In this document: positions 1 through 11,333 of the stretch, in pieces
How the letters are laid out: each line of letters starts with the position of its first letter
Numbering within the stretch: the stretch's first letter is position 1
Source: Certhia americana
Lineage: Eukaryota; Chordata; Aves; Passeriformes; Certhiidae
NCBI GenBank assembly: GCA_018697195.1
Contig: JAGMWU010000051.1
Coordinates: forward strand, 186,001 to 250,000
DNA: 64,000 nucleotides
Reading direction: 5' to 3'
Program-made: the position numbers and the translations under genes
The notes under the pieces: model-generated
Database searches by the model: none
Told to the model about the DNA's origin: nothing
What the model saw: only the letters and a program-made list of their open reading frames with translations

Positions 1-409
1 GGTCAGACTGCGTTCCTGACTAAAGGATCAAAGGCTTTCAGAACAGGCCAAGAGCCAGGAAAATTGGTGTGAAAAAGGAAACCTTGTGATGAATTATGCC
101 AGGATCATGCTAATGGTAGCTCCATGCTACTTTGTGTCTTGGAATTCCGGAGTGTGCCATGAACCTGACTTGAACTCTTCTTAAAACTGCTATGCTGTTC
201 TTTTCTGCAGTGGGAGAACTGAAAGTAAAGGTGACTTTCCACGTTCACAGGTGAAATACTTGGAGCTGTGTCCAGGTGTAGAGATTACTAAGCTTGCTCT
301 TCATCAGCTTCTCTATCTCCTTTCATGACTCAGTCACAAAGTGTTGGGTTTTGATGTTGCCAGGGTAGGAGCTGTGAGGGTCAGCAGGAAAACTCAGTTG
401 TGATAAACA

Positions 410-414
410 CCAGT
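410..414. repeat. Target-site duplication, left copy (CCAGT)
   Basis: Exact 5-bp match to 1615-1619 on the other side of the solo LTR. A duplication of this size is made by a retroviral integrase. Confidence 0.75.
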
Positions 415-1614
415 TGTCATGGTAAGACACTGGCCAAATGCCAGGCACCCATGAAAGCTGCTCACTCACCCTCCCATGCTACAGCTGGGCAGAGGAGAGA
501 AAAATTTAATGAATGGTTCATGAGTTGAGATAAAGACAGGGAGGAAAAAAACTCGAGGGATAAAACAGGCTTGGCTTAGAGGTACAAAATGAGTTTATTA
601 CTAACAAAATCAGAGGAGAATAATGAGAAGCAAAAAAAGCCCTTAGAACTGCCTTTTCTCCCCCAACCCCTCCCTTCTTCTTACTGACAGTGCAGGGAGA
701 CAGAGCCTGGGGGTTTGGGTCAGTTCATCACCTGAGGTTTCCTTGCTCTGCCCAGGGAGAGGATTCCTTCTCCTGTGAGACCGTGGGGTCCCTCCCACAG
801 GAGATTATACTCCCTGAACTTCTCCAGTGTGGTTCCAATCTCATGAGCAGCAGTCCTCCCAAAACTGCTGCAATGTGAGCTCCTCCCATGGGCAGACAAT
901 CTTCCCCAAACTGCTGCAGTGTGGGTCACTCTTCCACGAGGTGCAGTCCTGCAAGGCCAGGCTGCTCCAGTCTGGAGCAGGGTTCCTCTCTCCATGAGAT
1001 CTGCCAACTGGATCACAGCTTCCTCCAGGAATCCACTGCTCCAGCAAGGGCACTTTCCCATGGGCTCTGGGTGGATGTTTGCATCCCCCATGGATCCCCA
1101 GGGGCTGTGGGTGGATCTCTGCATCCCCCATGGATCCCCAGGGGCTGTGGGTGGATCTCTGCATCCCCCATGGATCCTCAGGGGCTCTGGGTGGATCTCT
1201 GCATCCGCATGGATCCCCATGGCTGCAGGGGCTCAGCTGCTTCCCCATGGCCTCACCAGTGCCTGCAGAGGAATCTCAGCTCTGGCCCCTGCAGCACCTC
1301 CTGCCCCTCCTTCTGCACTGCCCTTGGTGTCCCCATGTTGTTTCCCTCACACGTTCTCACCTCCTCCTCTTCTCTAGCTGGAATTAGAACTGCCCTGCTA
1401 TTTTTGTTTTGATTTTCCTCTTAAATCTGTTATCACAGAGGTGTTACCATCATCTCTAACTGGCCCAGCCTTGGCCAGCAGCATGTCCATCTTCAGAGCC
1501 ACCAGGGATTGGCTCTGCCAGACAGCTCTGTGGTGGGAGCTTCCAGCAGCTTCTCACAGAAGCCACCACTGTAATCCCCCCGCTATCAAAACCAGGCCAT
1601 GCAGAACCAACACA
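415..1614 (-). mobile_element. Solo LTR of an avian endogenous retrovirus, antisense to FBLN1
   Basis: Read on the minus strand it begins TGTGTTGG (at 1614) and ends CCATGACA (at 415), the TG...CA ends of an LTR. It is flanked by an exact 5-bp direct repeat CCAGT (410-414 and 1615-1619), a target-site duplication. A minus-strand AATAAA lies at 599-594, leaving about 180 bp of U5. The G+C-rich body closely resembles an LTR family I know from bird genomes, but I cannot assign a database name. No internal retroviral genes adjoin it, so it is a solo LTR made by recombination between two LTRs. The several open frames of 100-170 codons across 720-1412 come from its composition and are not genes. 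Confidence 0.82.
1061..1219. repeat. 40-bp tandem repeat, about four copies, inside the LTR
   Basis: Units start at 1061, 1101, 1141 and 1181; each contains GTGGAT...GCATCCCCCATGGATCC. Copies 2 and 3 are identical apart from one base (TCCTCA in place of TCCCCA); the fourth is one base short. The period is not a multiple of three, so each forward frame reads a different proline/glycine-rich peptide, which explains the overlapping open frames. In the LTR's own orientation it lies in U3, where tandem repeats often act as enhancers (inference). Confidence 0.9.
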
Positions 1615-1619
1615 CCAGT
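1615..1619. repeat. Target-site duplication, right copy (CCAGT)
   Basis: Matches 410-414 exactly and abuts the LTR end CCAACACA. Confidence 0.75.
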
Positions 1620-3683
1620 TAAGAAAACACTTGACACTTCCCATCCCTGGATCATTTTGGCTGAGGTATAGAAACATAAATTATTCTCATTACCAAGATG
1701 TTAAATTAAGATACAGAGTTAGAATAAGTACAGGTTGGAACAAATGGTTCAGGAGACACAATTATGTTAATTGAAGATACAGTGTCTTACAGATACTGCA
1801 ACATTTAGCAAGTTCTGTACTTGACGTTTCACATGAGCTGGTGACAGAGGTTTTACAAGTGGCGGCTCAACCTTAAAGAAATAAGGAACATAAGGCTATT
1901 CAACATTTCAAAAAGGGCAAAATTAATGATCATTCTTAAAAAAAATACCAAGAGAAACTCTGTAACTCCCAGTATGAACATCCTGTGACAAGATAAAGTA
2001 GACTGATTCTTCCAGCAGAAGCCAGTGAGGGTACCAGAATTACATAATGTCAAAATGTGTCAAGGCATCAGCCTTCAATAACTTAAATAAGATTTGGTTA
2101 TCAAAAATATGCAGGTTTGACTCAAGTAATGAATCTATTTAGCTCACTTTCATTTTTTGTCTTCTAATTTATGGTTGGGAAAATTGAAAATGAACAAAAT
2201 AATCATCACATTTAAGAACTTTGTGAAAGATGCCTCCAGGAATTTCTTGGTATGTTAGAATAAATATTGAGAAATGTTGCAGTCATCAAGGGTTCATTTC
2301 TAAAGTCATCCAAAAAGCCAGAAAAGGTGGAATTATCCCAGACATAACAGGATGAAACTGGAGCATCTGCCACTGGATGGAAGTTGTTGGAGAAAGTAGT
2401 AAAAAAAAAGGGGGTAGTAGGAACCATCTCGCCAAACAAGAGTAAATAAGAGAAAATATGTATCCTAGAGATTGGGAGGGCATGAAAACAGCACCCCAGG
2501 AGAGAGGAGTTCCAGCCCTACAGCAGTCTGTGGCATGTAAAAGTTTCTGTTGTGCATTTAATGACATACTTACATACTTCAGGATGCTGTTACTGTCTTG
2601 CCTTCATGCTGCTTTAAGTTTTAAAAGTGCCTTTCAGTTCAGTACAGGGTGAGAAATACATAATTCCTTATAAGGGAAAATTTAGAATATAGGGGGAAAA
2701 CTTAGAATATAGGCAGGGATAGACGTCGCAAAGTAATGAAAAGCATTTCATAGTTGCCTTCTTTTCAGAAGGTGTGGTGCTTAAAGCACCAAACTGTAGA
2801 AATTCAGTTGCAAGTTTAGTTATTTTATATTCCATCTGTTCTGTTTAATGGTGCAGGCAATTTTCTTCAAGCAAAATAGAGTCTGGAAGACTAACAGAAC
2901 TAATAAAAAAAAAGCTTAAATCTGCTTTCATGTGACAGTAGCAATTGGCAGACACCAGTTCCAGAGAACCAATTTTGCTGCTTTCTGACAGCAAGGCAGA
3001 AGACTGAATAAATCAGCAGCATATTCTCAATTTAAAGTAAAGGAAGCCTCCATGGGATTAAGCTGTCCTTGCTTCTGTGCTGTATTCCAGGGTTGCAGTT
3101 CAGCAGGTCTCAAAGAGGCAGGTTATGTGTTACACCTGAAAGCCATGTCAGGACAGTGATGCTTATAAATAATGTTTGTCTATGCTTTTCAGAGAAAAAT
3201 AGCCCCTCTTCATGACCTACTAACACAAGCCTTGGACAAGGCATGTTTGTTCAAGGAGGAAACTGAGTGAGCACTGCCAGTCAAACTGAATGTATCCCCA
3301 TTTAAATTCAACTGGACACAAATGGGAAGCAGGGGTCTAAACAATTCTGACTTTGGGCTGGTGTTTGAGTCCAGGCTGTGCAGGCAGGGAATAATGAAAT
3401 CCCATATGGGTGTGGGGGGTGTTGTGGTCTTCTACATCTGCTTGCACTCACCTTTACACATACACAGTGTTTCCGAGAACTGGACCTAGGTTCTGTGCTT
3501 GGCCAGATGCAGAGCTCATTGAACTCCACAGCAGGTAAAGAAGTTCGAGCCCAAGTGTACCAGGAGTTCTTAAAGAGTTAGCAGAAAATTTTCCTTCAGT
3601 GCCAAGGTGAGATAACTACTGACATCATTGTTAAGGCTCACGTTGCTTTGAGTTTGCTAATATTTTCATTTTCTTTTTAACAG

Positions 3684-3855
3684 ACATGTTGTTACTGTTG
3701 TTTGCTGGGAAAGGCTGCCCAAGTTCAAGGACAGAGTTGTGAACCCAACCCAAAGATGGGATATCAATGTGGAATTGTCTTCAGAACTTGCTGTGGGAAA
3801 GGTCAAGAAGGCATTGATCTGTCCATCAGTGATTATGCTCCTAAAAAAGAGCCAG
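3684..3855 (+). CDS. FBLN1: FBLN1 exon: anaphylatoxin-like module (172 nt)
   Basis: Acceptor ...ttctttttaacag, donor CCAG|gtattt. The reading starts at a codon boundary (ACA) and ends in phase 1. It encodes TCCYCCLLGKAAQVQGQSC, then GYQCGIVFRTCC and a charged tail SDYAPKKEP. The paired cysteines and spacing match the last anaphylatoxin-like module of fibulin-1. This part forms the globular N-terminal domain I of the secreted protein. The signal peptide and earlier modules must be on exons upstream of the window. Confidence 0.93.
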
Positions 3856-4089
3856 GTATTTTATTTCATACTTAAAAGAGTGAGACACAAAATTATGCAG
3901 GGTACAAGGGGCATCTTCACTTTAAATTATTTCTGTTGGAATTCCTCTAATTTGACATCACATCTGAGTAATTTAATGATGCATGTTCTGAAGCTCATTT
4001 TTTTGGCAAGTGATAGCTGAAAGGCTGTTGTTGAAAATAAGAGGCAGAAAGAAGTCACTTAGTTTCTGGTGTCAGAACTTAAAAGTACA

Positions 4090-4183
4090 AGAGCTTATTT
4101 TGGCAACTCATGATCTTATCTTGGAAGCTGAATAAAAGAGCTTATTTTGGCTACTCATGATCTTATCTTGGAAGCTGAATATT
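4090..4183. repeat. 47-bp tandem duplication
   Basis: Two adjacent copies (4090-4136 and 4137-4183), each with GAGCTTATTTTGGC followed by ACTCATGATCTTATCTTGG. They differ at about three positions, so the duplication is fairly recent. It lies in an intron and has no obvious function. Confidence 0.9.
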
Positions 4184-5199
4184 AAGCTAATAATTTTAAT
4201 GGCATTTTGCCCACTGATAAATGCTTAATTAATATGATAATCAACAAACAATTCTTTGAATTGTGTTGAAAAGCTAGAGGGCTTTTGCCATCTAAGCAGA
4301 ATGCAAATGTTGCCATTATGTGAGAGGCAAATGGCCACATATCTGGGGTATTTGAAATGCCTGGACTGTCTGGAACAACTGAAGAACTCCAAGAAGTATG
4401 GAACCTGTTTCTTTTGATGTTACCAAGAAAGAGGGGTACCTAGATGGCAGCAGCTTCTGACACCCTTCTCCATACTTAGTCCACAGAGCTGAAGAAGATG
4501 AATGTGTACAGGCTGACCCTTATAGGCCTTCATTTGTTTGTTTTTTTTTTTTTTTTTCCCCTTTTTCACTTAGCAGACAGACCTGAAACTGCAGACAAGT
4601 CATGCTGTGTGGTGTTGCCCCCCTCACGGGCAGCTGAGCACTGAAAACACATCATCTGGGTGGCAGATCACAAGCAACACATTTTGAGGGGCATCATCCT
4701 AATCAACCATTTAAACACGAGCCCAGCACAAAAGCTTGCACAGGCCTTTCGGGCAGATTCTCTGTGTGTGCTGTTGTCTCAGGAGGAGAATTGCCCCTGT
4801 CCATTAGCACTGGCTGAGGAGGCTGGGCTAGCAGATCGCTCGTACCCTCTCAGACATCTCTCTTAATAACAGAAATTTGCATACTCATTGTACCTGTATG
4901 GCAAATCTGAGAAATCTGCCCTCTGTGAGAGCTGTGTAGAGTATTTCCCTGCTTGCCTTGTGTTGGAGTTCCTCACTCCCATATGTCTCTTCCCTGATAG
5001 GGGAGACCTTTTTTAGAAGTCCTTGTTAAGCAAAAAGGTAAACAGGACTCTTGGTTGTTCTTGTTCTCCAGGTTGTTTATTATTTTCTGATCAGCAATTT
5101 CTGCACACCAGGCATTACACCAGCCTGGCATGAGGGAGAAAAGACACCAAAAAGCCCTGAACACACAGAATCAAGGTTCTCTTAAAGATAATTCACCCA

Positions 5200-5720
5200 A
5201 TTATCACCAAGAATGGATATTATTTCTATTTTTCTACCAATAACTAAATAAATATCTTTTCACATGATACTATACTGTGGTAAATTGTGCCCAATGGTCC
5301 TGTGTCCCCAACACTGCAGAATATGGAGGAGATGAAGGAGGAAGAAGTCTAAAATCCACAAGGATCCTCCGTCTTGTCTTCATCTACTTACCATGCTAAC
5401 AAACCCAAAAACCTAAATTTCTCACCCTGTGATAAATTACATATTATGCTATTGATTTACATTCTTGAAAGTTCTGCTACATCCCAGAGCCTAGGAAGCC
5501 CTTTGCATGGATGAAGTTTAAAAGCAGTGTTTGTCAGAGGGTTTGGATCCCTTAAAACATGCAGAGGAATGTTCTCTGCATTGAGTTCCAGCACCTTGGT
5601 GGGCAAGTGACACACACGACAATCATCAGTATGGTTACTGTGGCACACATAAGAACCAATATTCAGTGCAAGGCTAGGGCTGTGTCCATGAGCAGAGCAG
5701 GACAATGTTCTCATCATTCA
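5200..5720. mobile_element. LTR-like dispersed repeat, copy A
   Basis: The core 5290-5580 is clearly related to 52900-53195: shared blocks include GAAGAAGTCT, CTTGTCTTC, CACCCTGTGATAAA versus TACCCTGTGATAAA, and ACATTCTTGAAAG. Both copies have the same orientation. The sequence resembles a bird endogenous-retrovirus LTR family, antisense to FBLN1. The ends are estimates: I see no terminal TG/CA pair or target-site duplication. Confidence 0.6.
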
Positions 5721-5944
5721 ACTAAGAAACAAGCAGGACATGTAGCAAATAACCCTACTGACAATAAAAAATGCCTATAGAAAAGGCAGAGCAAACAACA
5801 CAAATAGACACTTTGGTTTGTTGAGAAGGGGAGATGAGGCTCTATTTTGCAAGGCAGATTTTTGGACAAGAACCTTGTGTTGTGCCAGAAGGGCATTCTG
5901 CTGCAGGGGTAAGGCAAGCTGGCTTTCAGAGTCACATAAAATTT

Positions 5945-6002
5945 AGTGAGGTTGGACTTGATGGTCTTGGAGGTCTTTTCCAACCTAATTAATTTTGTGA
6001 TC
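5945..6002 (+). mobile_element. CR1 LINE 3' end fragment
   Basis: Contains GAGGTTGGACTTGATGGTC, TTGGAGGTCTTTTCCAACC and a degenerate tail, the typical 3' end of a 5'-truncated avian CR1 copy. Confidence 0.8.
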
Positions 6003-6950
6003 TCTGGTGTTGTATCCCCAGGAGCCTGTACAAAATCCAACCAGACTTGGGCAAACTGATTTCATCAGCTCTGCATAATTGAAATGTGCCTCTATGGCTT
6101 GAGGATTCAGTGAAGCAACCTTGCCTCATGGCATTGCACAAACATAGCTTTCACATCCTCTGTGCATCACATGCTTGTAAGTGACTGCTGGTGCAATGGG
6201 CTCACGGACAGACACTGAAACAAGCCCAAGTTTCCTAGTTAACAAGCAGAGTATTTTGGGATTGTGTTTTTGCACACTACCAACCTACCTTTGCCCCTGT
6301 GCTAAAAGTGGTGGGATTGGGCAAAGTCCATTAGCTTCTCTTTGAGGAAGCAGTGGGTTCAGGGTGTGTTTGGTCCTTGTATGTCCTCCTGTGGAGAGAA
6401 GGGACTCTTGGGGTACATACATGTGGCAGGAGTATCACAGATCAAAACTCTCCGATGTACGCAAGTGTATTGAGAGGATGCCTTAAGTATGTGCCCAAAA
6501 ACTTCAGTGTGGAGTTCTTTTTGAAATGAAGTGTAAGTAAATAACTGAGGTTAATCTGATTTTCATTAAATCTCTGAGTACCCCTAGCTACTATAAAGTC
6601 AGTGGAAGCTAAGCATGCCTCAACAATGTGCCTGATGAAAATGAGGTTAAGCTTTGGTTAAAAGTCTGACATTAAGAACCTGTGTTTGAAAATCTCTGTC
6701 CATTTGTAATCTATGATCACAATGTGACTTTCATATTGAATCAGTCAGATGGAAAATGCCCCATGGCCATGAGCATTTGAATGTCAAATTTGAGTAAGGA
6801 ATAGCTGTAAAATATGTAATTAATGCTTTTTAATTTGTTCTGATTTGTCCAAAACCCTGGTGTGAGTTCTATCCCAAGCACACAGTGAGAAGAATAGTGC
6901 TTGAGAAGAAAAGTGCTTTCTCTTCTAATGCCTATCTCTCCTCCTTTTAG

Positions 6951-7010
6951 TTGAAATTTCAAAGGAGGAACTAGACCAAGAAGATCCTTATCTGCATGAT
7001 GGCTGCAGAG
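6951..7010 (+). CDS. FBLN1: FBLN1 exon: acidic linker and first cysteine of EGF1 (60 nt)
   Basis: Acceptor ctccttttag, donor GCAGAG|gtgagt, phase 1-1. With the split first codon it reads VEISKEELDQEDPYLHDGCR, followed by the first base of a Gly codon. The acidic EE..DQEDPYL stretch matches the linker between the anaphylatoxin modules and the EGF array of fibulin-1. The single Cys is the first cysteine of EGF1; the other five are on the next exon. Confidence 0.92.
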
Positions 7011-8735
7011 GTGAGTCAGGTGACTAGTCCTGCTAGCCAGTTCTTTTGGGATTGCTTTCAATAAAGTGAAGCCAAATTAGATCTATAGATTAGCCAAAGC
7101 CTTTTGCTTTGGGTATAGTTATGAGTACAAAAAAAAAAAAACACAAGGAAGAGCCTTTCCAAGGAGTAACTGGCCATTATGTGATGCCTAAATAGTTCCT
7201 AAATACAAGGGAGGCATTGTCTCTCGCAGTGGAGTCCATCTCATCCATCTGAAGCTGAGACAATACATTTAACTTCTACTTAACTTCTGGTGGGTAATAC
7301 CTCAGAAGTGTCACCCTTGAACCTGTGGATTTGCATTCCTCAGAATATGGCAATCCTATATTAAATACATGTGTCTTTTATTCTTCTCTTGGTGTTTGAA
7401 TATCGGAGTGTTTGAATATGAAATTAAACTTGTTTCTGTTTGAGATGAATCACCTGAAAAAAAAGGAAGACAAAAGTGGCTGTTGTCCTGATTAGTCATG
7501 CTGCTCTGCCTCTTTGGAAATGTGTATTTGGAATATTGCTCTGCTAAGTATTCTGATTTATTCCTTGTCACATGTGATTTACATGTCTATAGACCTAAAC
7601 CAGCAGTGATTCATTGTTTTCTGGCAGCATTTCAGAACTCAGAAATATATTTAGGATGAAATCAATTTAATAGGCTTATATTCCAATTGAAAAATTATTT
7701 ATTCTGCTCCATGTTCTACAGCTGTTACACTCTGGAGAGAAAGGGAATATTTTACCAAGTCATTAGTGAACCAGAATCAACAGGGTCTCTCCTTCTTTTC
7801 TCCAGCTGCTAATTACAAGAGATGACATAGAAATATGTGTTACATATTTCCATAGAATTATTTCTTCATGTTGTTCAGTTTCTTCAGATGTTGTATTTCT
7901 CAGTTAATCAGCTACCTGCAGGAGATGGATTGGTATTGCTAATTGGCAATTGGTAGTTCTGCCTACAGTATGTTTCCTGATAAACTTGGCATGCCAAAAG
8001 TACTTGTAATTTTCTAAACTTAAAATTCCTATGCAATGGAACTTCCAGCAATTTTCTTTGGAGCACCTTCATGTTACATGGGGAAATTAATTCTGTTCTT
8101 CAAACATTTCCACTACAGGTTTTACTTTGTTAGGGTGGAGCTCACAGTCTTAGCAGACATTCAGAGAGCAGGGGCTGTTGAGCTGTTGATCTCAACCACA
8201 AAACTATGGTTCCACCTAATTTTCAGTGATGCATTAATAGCCCTGTCCTCATTAGAAATTGTTGTACTTAAAGAATTATTTATAATGTATTATAGCTGTA
8301 ATTGCTCACATGGATTGTGCCTATCTCACACCTTTTGTTTAATGCTTATCCAGCCATTTCAAAAAACAGGACATGGGTTCTGTTTGTACTAAGAATATCT
8401 GCAGCCTTACAACAAATATTTGTTGTTGGAAGTATACCTTTTCTCTGTTTTTAGAATATGAAACATTTTTAATATTAATTTCTATCTTTACCAGGTCAGA
8501 AAAAGTTTTCTTAATTATGAGCCAAATTTTGTGCAAATTTTCTGTAGTATTCTCTTTGTCAGAATAACCCTTCTTGTGTTAATTTTTAGAGCTCTCAGTG
8601 TTTAGCTCTTTCTTTCTTTTGTGTGTTATATTAACTTCTTTTCTAAATAAATCAAGCATCCTGTAAATTAATGGTTTGTTTCAGTTCCTACGAAGAGCCT
8701 CTTAATTACATGAGGCTTTTTAACATACCCATTAG
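7011..8735 (+). other. FBLN1: FBLN1 intron
   Basis: 1725 bp, GT-AG. A short A-run is at about 7130. I see no recognisable mobile element or exon in the remainder. Confidence 0.75.
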
Positions 8736-8837
8736 GTGGTGGTCCCTGCTCTCAGCAGTGCAGGGACACAGGATCCAGTTACGTCTGCTCCTGCTTTGTG
8801 GGCTATCAGCTTCAACCAGATGGTATCACCTGTGAAG
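8736..8837 (+). CDS. FBLN1: FBLN1 exon: EGF-like module 1 (102 nt)
   Basis: Acceptor ccattag, donor TGTGAAG|gtaaaa, phase 1-1. It encodes [20 protein letters not shown], then [14 protein letters not shown]. Five cysteines here plus one on the preceding exon complete the EGF fold. Unlike the following modules it has no D-x-[DN]-E-C start, so it should not bind calcium in the cbEGF manner. It begins the rod-like EGF array. Confidence 0.95.
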
Positions 8838-9427
8838 GTAAAAGAAACAATGTCATTATTTCGATTATAAACATTCTTGTTTTTGAAGAACAAGAATAGA
8901 TACCAAAATACCCAGAGAGAAGAGACCAGGATATGCTTATGTCAGCTGGGGAAAGAGGTGAAGTCATAGAAAGTTGATTTGAATGGAGTGTTGAAATGAG
9001 AATTGTGGGAAGATGAAGTTCAGAGGGTCAGTGGAAAAAGTGGAGCATTTAGAATAGAAAAGAGATAGAGTTTTAATTTGTCGTTGTGAATAAAACCAAA
9101 ATAGAATACCTATTCTCTCTTGTAAAAGTGGATTGTTATTGATAAGGCAGACAAAATAAATAGAGTAGGATTCTTTAGCTTGTTAAGGGCACAACTACAT
9201 AATGGATTCATGTTCTGTATTGCATGGGTGGTATGGGAATTGTCAAGGAAGGATTGCTGGTTTCTCCCAGAAAAAGAACTGGTTCTTCCCTTCCCCCTGA
9301 GCGTGGTCAGGCACTAACCAAGCTCCCCAGGGAATGGTCAGAGCCCCAAGCTGCCAGAGCTCCAGGAGTATTTGGACAATGCTCTCAGTCATTGAAGAGG
9401 GATTGAGGAGTGTCCAGTGCAGGACCA

Positions 9428-9478
9428 GGAGTGGGACTGGATGATCCTTTGGGTGCCTTCCAACTCAGCACATTTGTG
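9428..9478 (+). mobile_element. CR1 LINE 3' end fragment
   Basis: GTGGGACTGGATGATCC followed by TTCCAACTCAGCACATTT is a diverged CR1 3' terminus; only about 50 bp are recognisable. Confidence 0.6.
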
Positions 9479-10008
9479 ACATCTAATGAAGTGGGCTGGG
9501 ATAGAGGTTGCATTTGACTTCAGGAATGTGCAATGTGACATTTGGTTCTGAGCTAGTGAGCCCAGGGTCCTTATTGCTGAGGGATATGAGTCCTTCCAGG
9601 GCACAGTTCACCTTGCCCACCCTGCATAGCTATTCAAGGATGACAAGTGTTCCAGATGAAGAGTGCCCTTTTCTGTCAGTGACTGGAAATGGAGTCTTAA
9701 GTAGCTCAGATACAAACTTTAGAATATAAACTAAATCTTGATGATTGGTCAGATTAACACTAAATTGGTTGGACATATAAAAAGGAAGAGCTTTTAGCTT
9801 AAATACACATTGTTGATGGATTTTCTTATGCATTCAAAGTTAAAATGAAAAAAAAAATCATAAAGGAAATACCTTTCAGTAGCTGTAAAGTAGAAAGTCA
9901 CAGCTTGGTTCAGAGAGTCCCTCAACCATATGTTGGTGGGATGCAGAGCAAGGTGAGGATTTCCCAAAGTTTGCCTCATTCATATAGTCACTGTAATCTG
10001 ACCATGAA

Positions 10009-10125
10009 GTCACTGAGGTTGGAAAAGACCCTTTAGATCATCGAGTCCAACATAAACCAAACACTGCCAACTCCACCAGCAGACCATGTCTACATATCCT
10101 AGCTGTAACAACCTCAGACATGTCT
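10009..10125 (-). mobile_element. CR1 LINE fragment, minus orientation
   Basis: Contains GAGGTTGGAAAAGACCC, TCATCGAGTCCAAC, ACACTGCCAACTCCACCAGC and ACCATGTC, the reverse complement of a common avian CR1 3' region. Confidence 0.8.
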
Positions 10126-10438
10126 GGAGCCATCATCTACTACTAGACTCAATCAGATGATGCTCACTCATTGTTCTCACTCAGTTAACCTTCCTCTTTT
10201 TAAGTACAATGAGTACAATACCAACAGGGTCCAAATGTCCTTGTTGGCTCACAGCCTGGCAACAGCTGTGTAGTGGGATGTGAGTGTGAGGCCAAATCCA
10301 CACCTTTGAATTTTGATGCTCAGAGTGATGCCTGGTTGGAGGTGTGCCCACAGCTAGCCTTCAACCTCGTCTCTCCCCAGGGATGTCATGCTTCTTATTT
10401 ACTCTCTCTTACTTTTCAAATTGTTTTGCATGCCGTAG

Positions 10439-10576
10439 ATATTAACGAATGTATCACTGGCACGCACAACTGTGGGATTGGACAAACCTGTGTCAATACA
10501 TTGGGATCCTTCCGCTGCCAGCGGGACACAAGCTGTGGAACTGGCTATGAACTGACAGATGACAGTCGTTGCAAAG
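10439..10576 (+). CDS. FBLN1: FBLN1 exon: calcium-binding EGF module 2 (138 nt)
   Basis: Acceptor tgccgtag, donor TGCAAAG|gtatgt, phase 1-1. It encodes [39 protein letters not shown] and DDSRCK: six cysteines. The D-I-N-E-C start and the C-x-N-x4-F-x-C segment are the cbEGF calcium ligands. C4 to C5 is longer than the usual C-x-C, as in fibulin-1 EGF2-4. A 651-bp antisense solo LTR begins 106 bp after the donor. Confidence 0.96.
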
Positions 10577-10677
10577 GTATGTCCCTGTGCAGAGAAAGTA
10601 GAATCTTCCAGGCTTAAGTTAAAAATTCAGCATATTGTCACGTCATGCTCCTTGGCTTTTGGTAAATACCCACATAA

Positions 10678-10682
10678 CTTAC
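10678..10682. repeat. Target-site duplication, left copy (CTTAC)
   Basis: Exact match to 11334-11338, abutting the LTR terminus TGTCCTGG. Confidence 0.85.
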
Positions 10683-11333
10683 TGTCCTGGTTTAGGGCAA
10701 ATTTGTGAAGAAAACTCCAAGTGGGGTCCCTCTAGAAAGCAAATCCAAACGGCCCCTCCCCCAGCTGGTTCAGGAAAAAAGATTTCCTTGGAGGAAAGTG
10801 GGAAAAAAATAGTTTATTTAACAAGCAAAGCACTCCCCAGCACAACAAATGAACAATACTAAACAACAGAACCTCTCTCTGCTCTGAAGAGATGCTGAAT
10901 TCACAAAGTCTCTCCTGTGGGCTGTAGCTTGGCTCACTCCGTTGCTGTCAGTCCCTCCATGCTGGGAAATGCCGGGCCCAGGCCAGGCCTGGTGGGACAC
11001 GGCTCTGAGCTCCTAGGGCTCCCCTGGGTTTTCAGTTTAGAGCAGGTTCAAACAGTTCCAAGGAAAAGGAAGGAAAACTACAGCCTGGAGAACTTCTCTG
11101 CCTCAGCTAGCCAAAAACTAACCAAAGGCAAAGGAGAGCTCTCTCTCACCGTCCGCACTGCAGACAGCACAGGCTGTGTGTGAAGAAAAGCTGAAAACTC
11201 TTATGTTTGAAAAACAAGTGCCTCAGACATTCCACTGCTTCTCCTTCACTCTCAGATCTAGTTTTAAAGGTGCAAAACTTGTTCTTGGGTTAAACAGATG
11301 AATGGGGATACAATTCAGCATCAAGCCAGGACA
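10683..11333 (-). mobile_element. Solo LTR (651 bp), antisense to FBLN1, with exact target-site duplication
   Basis: It runs TGTCCTGG...CCAGGACA, a perfect 8-bp terminal inverted repeat with TG/CA ends, flanked by CTTAC on both sides (10678-10682 and 11334-11338). A minus-strand AATAAA is at 10818-10813, about 130 bp from the LTR 3' end, so the element reads antisense to FBLN1. No internal retroviral sequence is attached: this is a solo LTR. The perfect termini suggest a younger insertion than the surrounding CR1 pieces (inference). The family looks passerine-type, but I give no database name. Confidence 0.9.

Larger units (their letters stand above)
1..3683 (+). other. FBLN1: FBLN1 intron (3' part) upstream of the first visible exon
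   Basis: No exon was recognised here. The acceptor at its end (pyrimidine tract then cag at 3681-3683) splices into 3684 in phase 0. The upstream anaphylatoxin exons that human FBLN1 has were looked for and not seen, so they lie before the window. The stretch holds a 1200-bp antisense solo LTR (415-1614) with its internal 40-bp tandem repeat; 1620-3683 looks like plain A+T-rich intron. Confidence 0.75.
3856..6950 (+). other. FBLN1: FBLN1 intron
   Basis: GT-AG intron, 3095 bp. It contains a 47-bp tandem duplication (4090-4183), a poly(T) run (about 4539-4557), an LTR-like repeat copy (about 5200-5720) and a short CR1 3' end (5945-6002). No exon is recognised. Confidence 0.8.
8838..10438 (+). 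other. FBLN1: FBLN1 intron
   Basis: 1601 bp, GT-AG. Contains a CR1 3' end on + (9428-9478) and a CR1 fragment on - (10009-10125). No exon is recognised. Confidence 0.78.

Noticed and set aside
720..1412. Several overlapping open frames of 100-170 codons on both strands, with proline/glycine-rich repeats
   Set aside because: They arise from the G+C-rich solo LTR and its 40-bp tandem repeat; the period is not a multiple of three and no protein family is recognisable.
3436..3535. Possible upstream FBLN1 exon (cag acceptor near 3467, CAG|gtaaag donor at 3536)
   Set aside because: The translation has no cysteine pattern of the anaphylatoxin modules and does not resemble the known sequence before the CC-x-CC motif; the splice-like motifs are common by chance.
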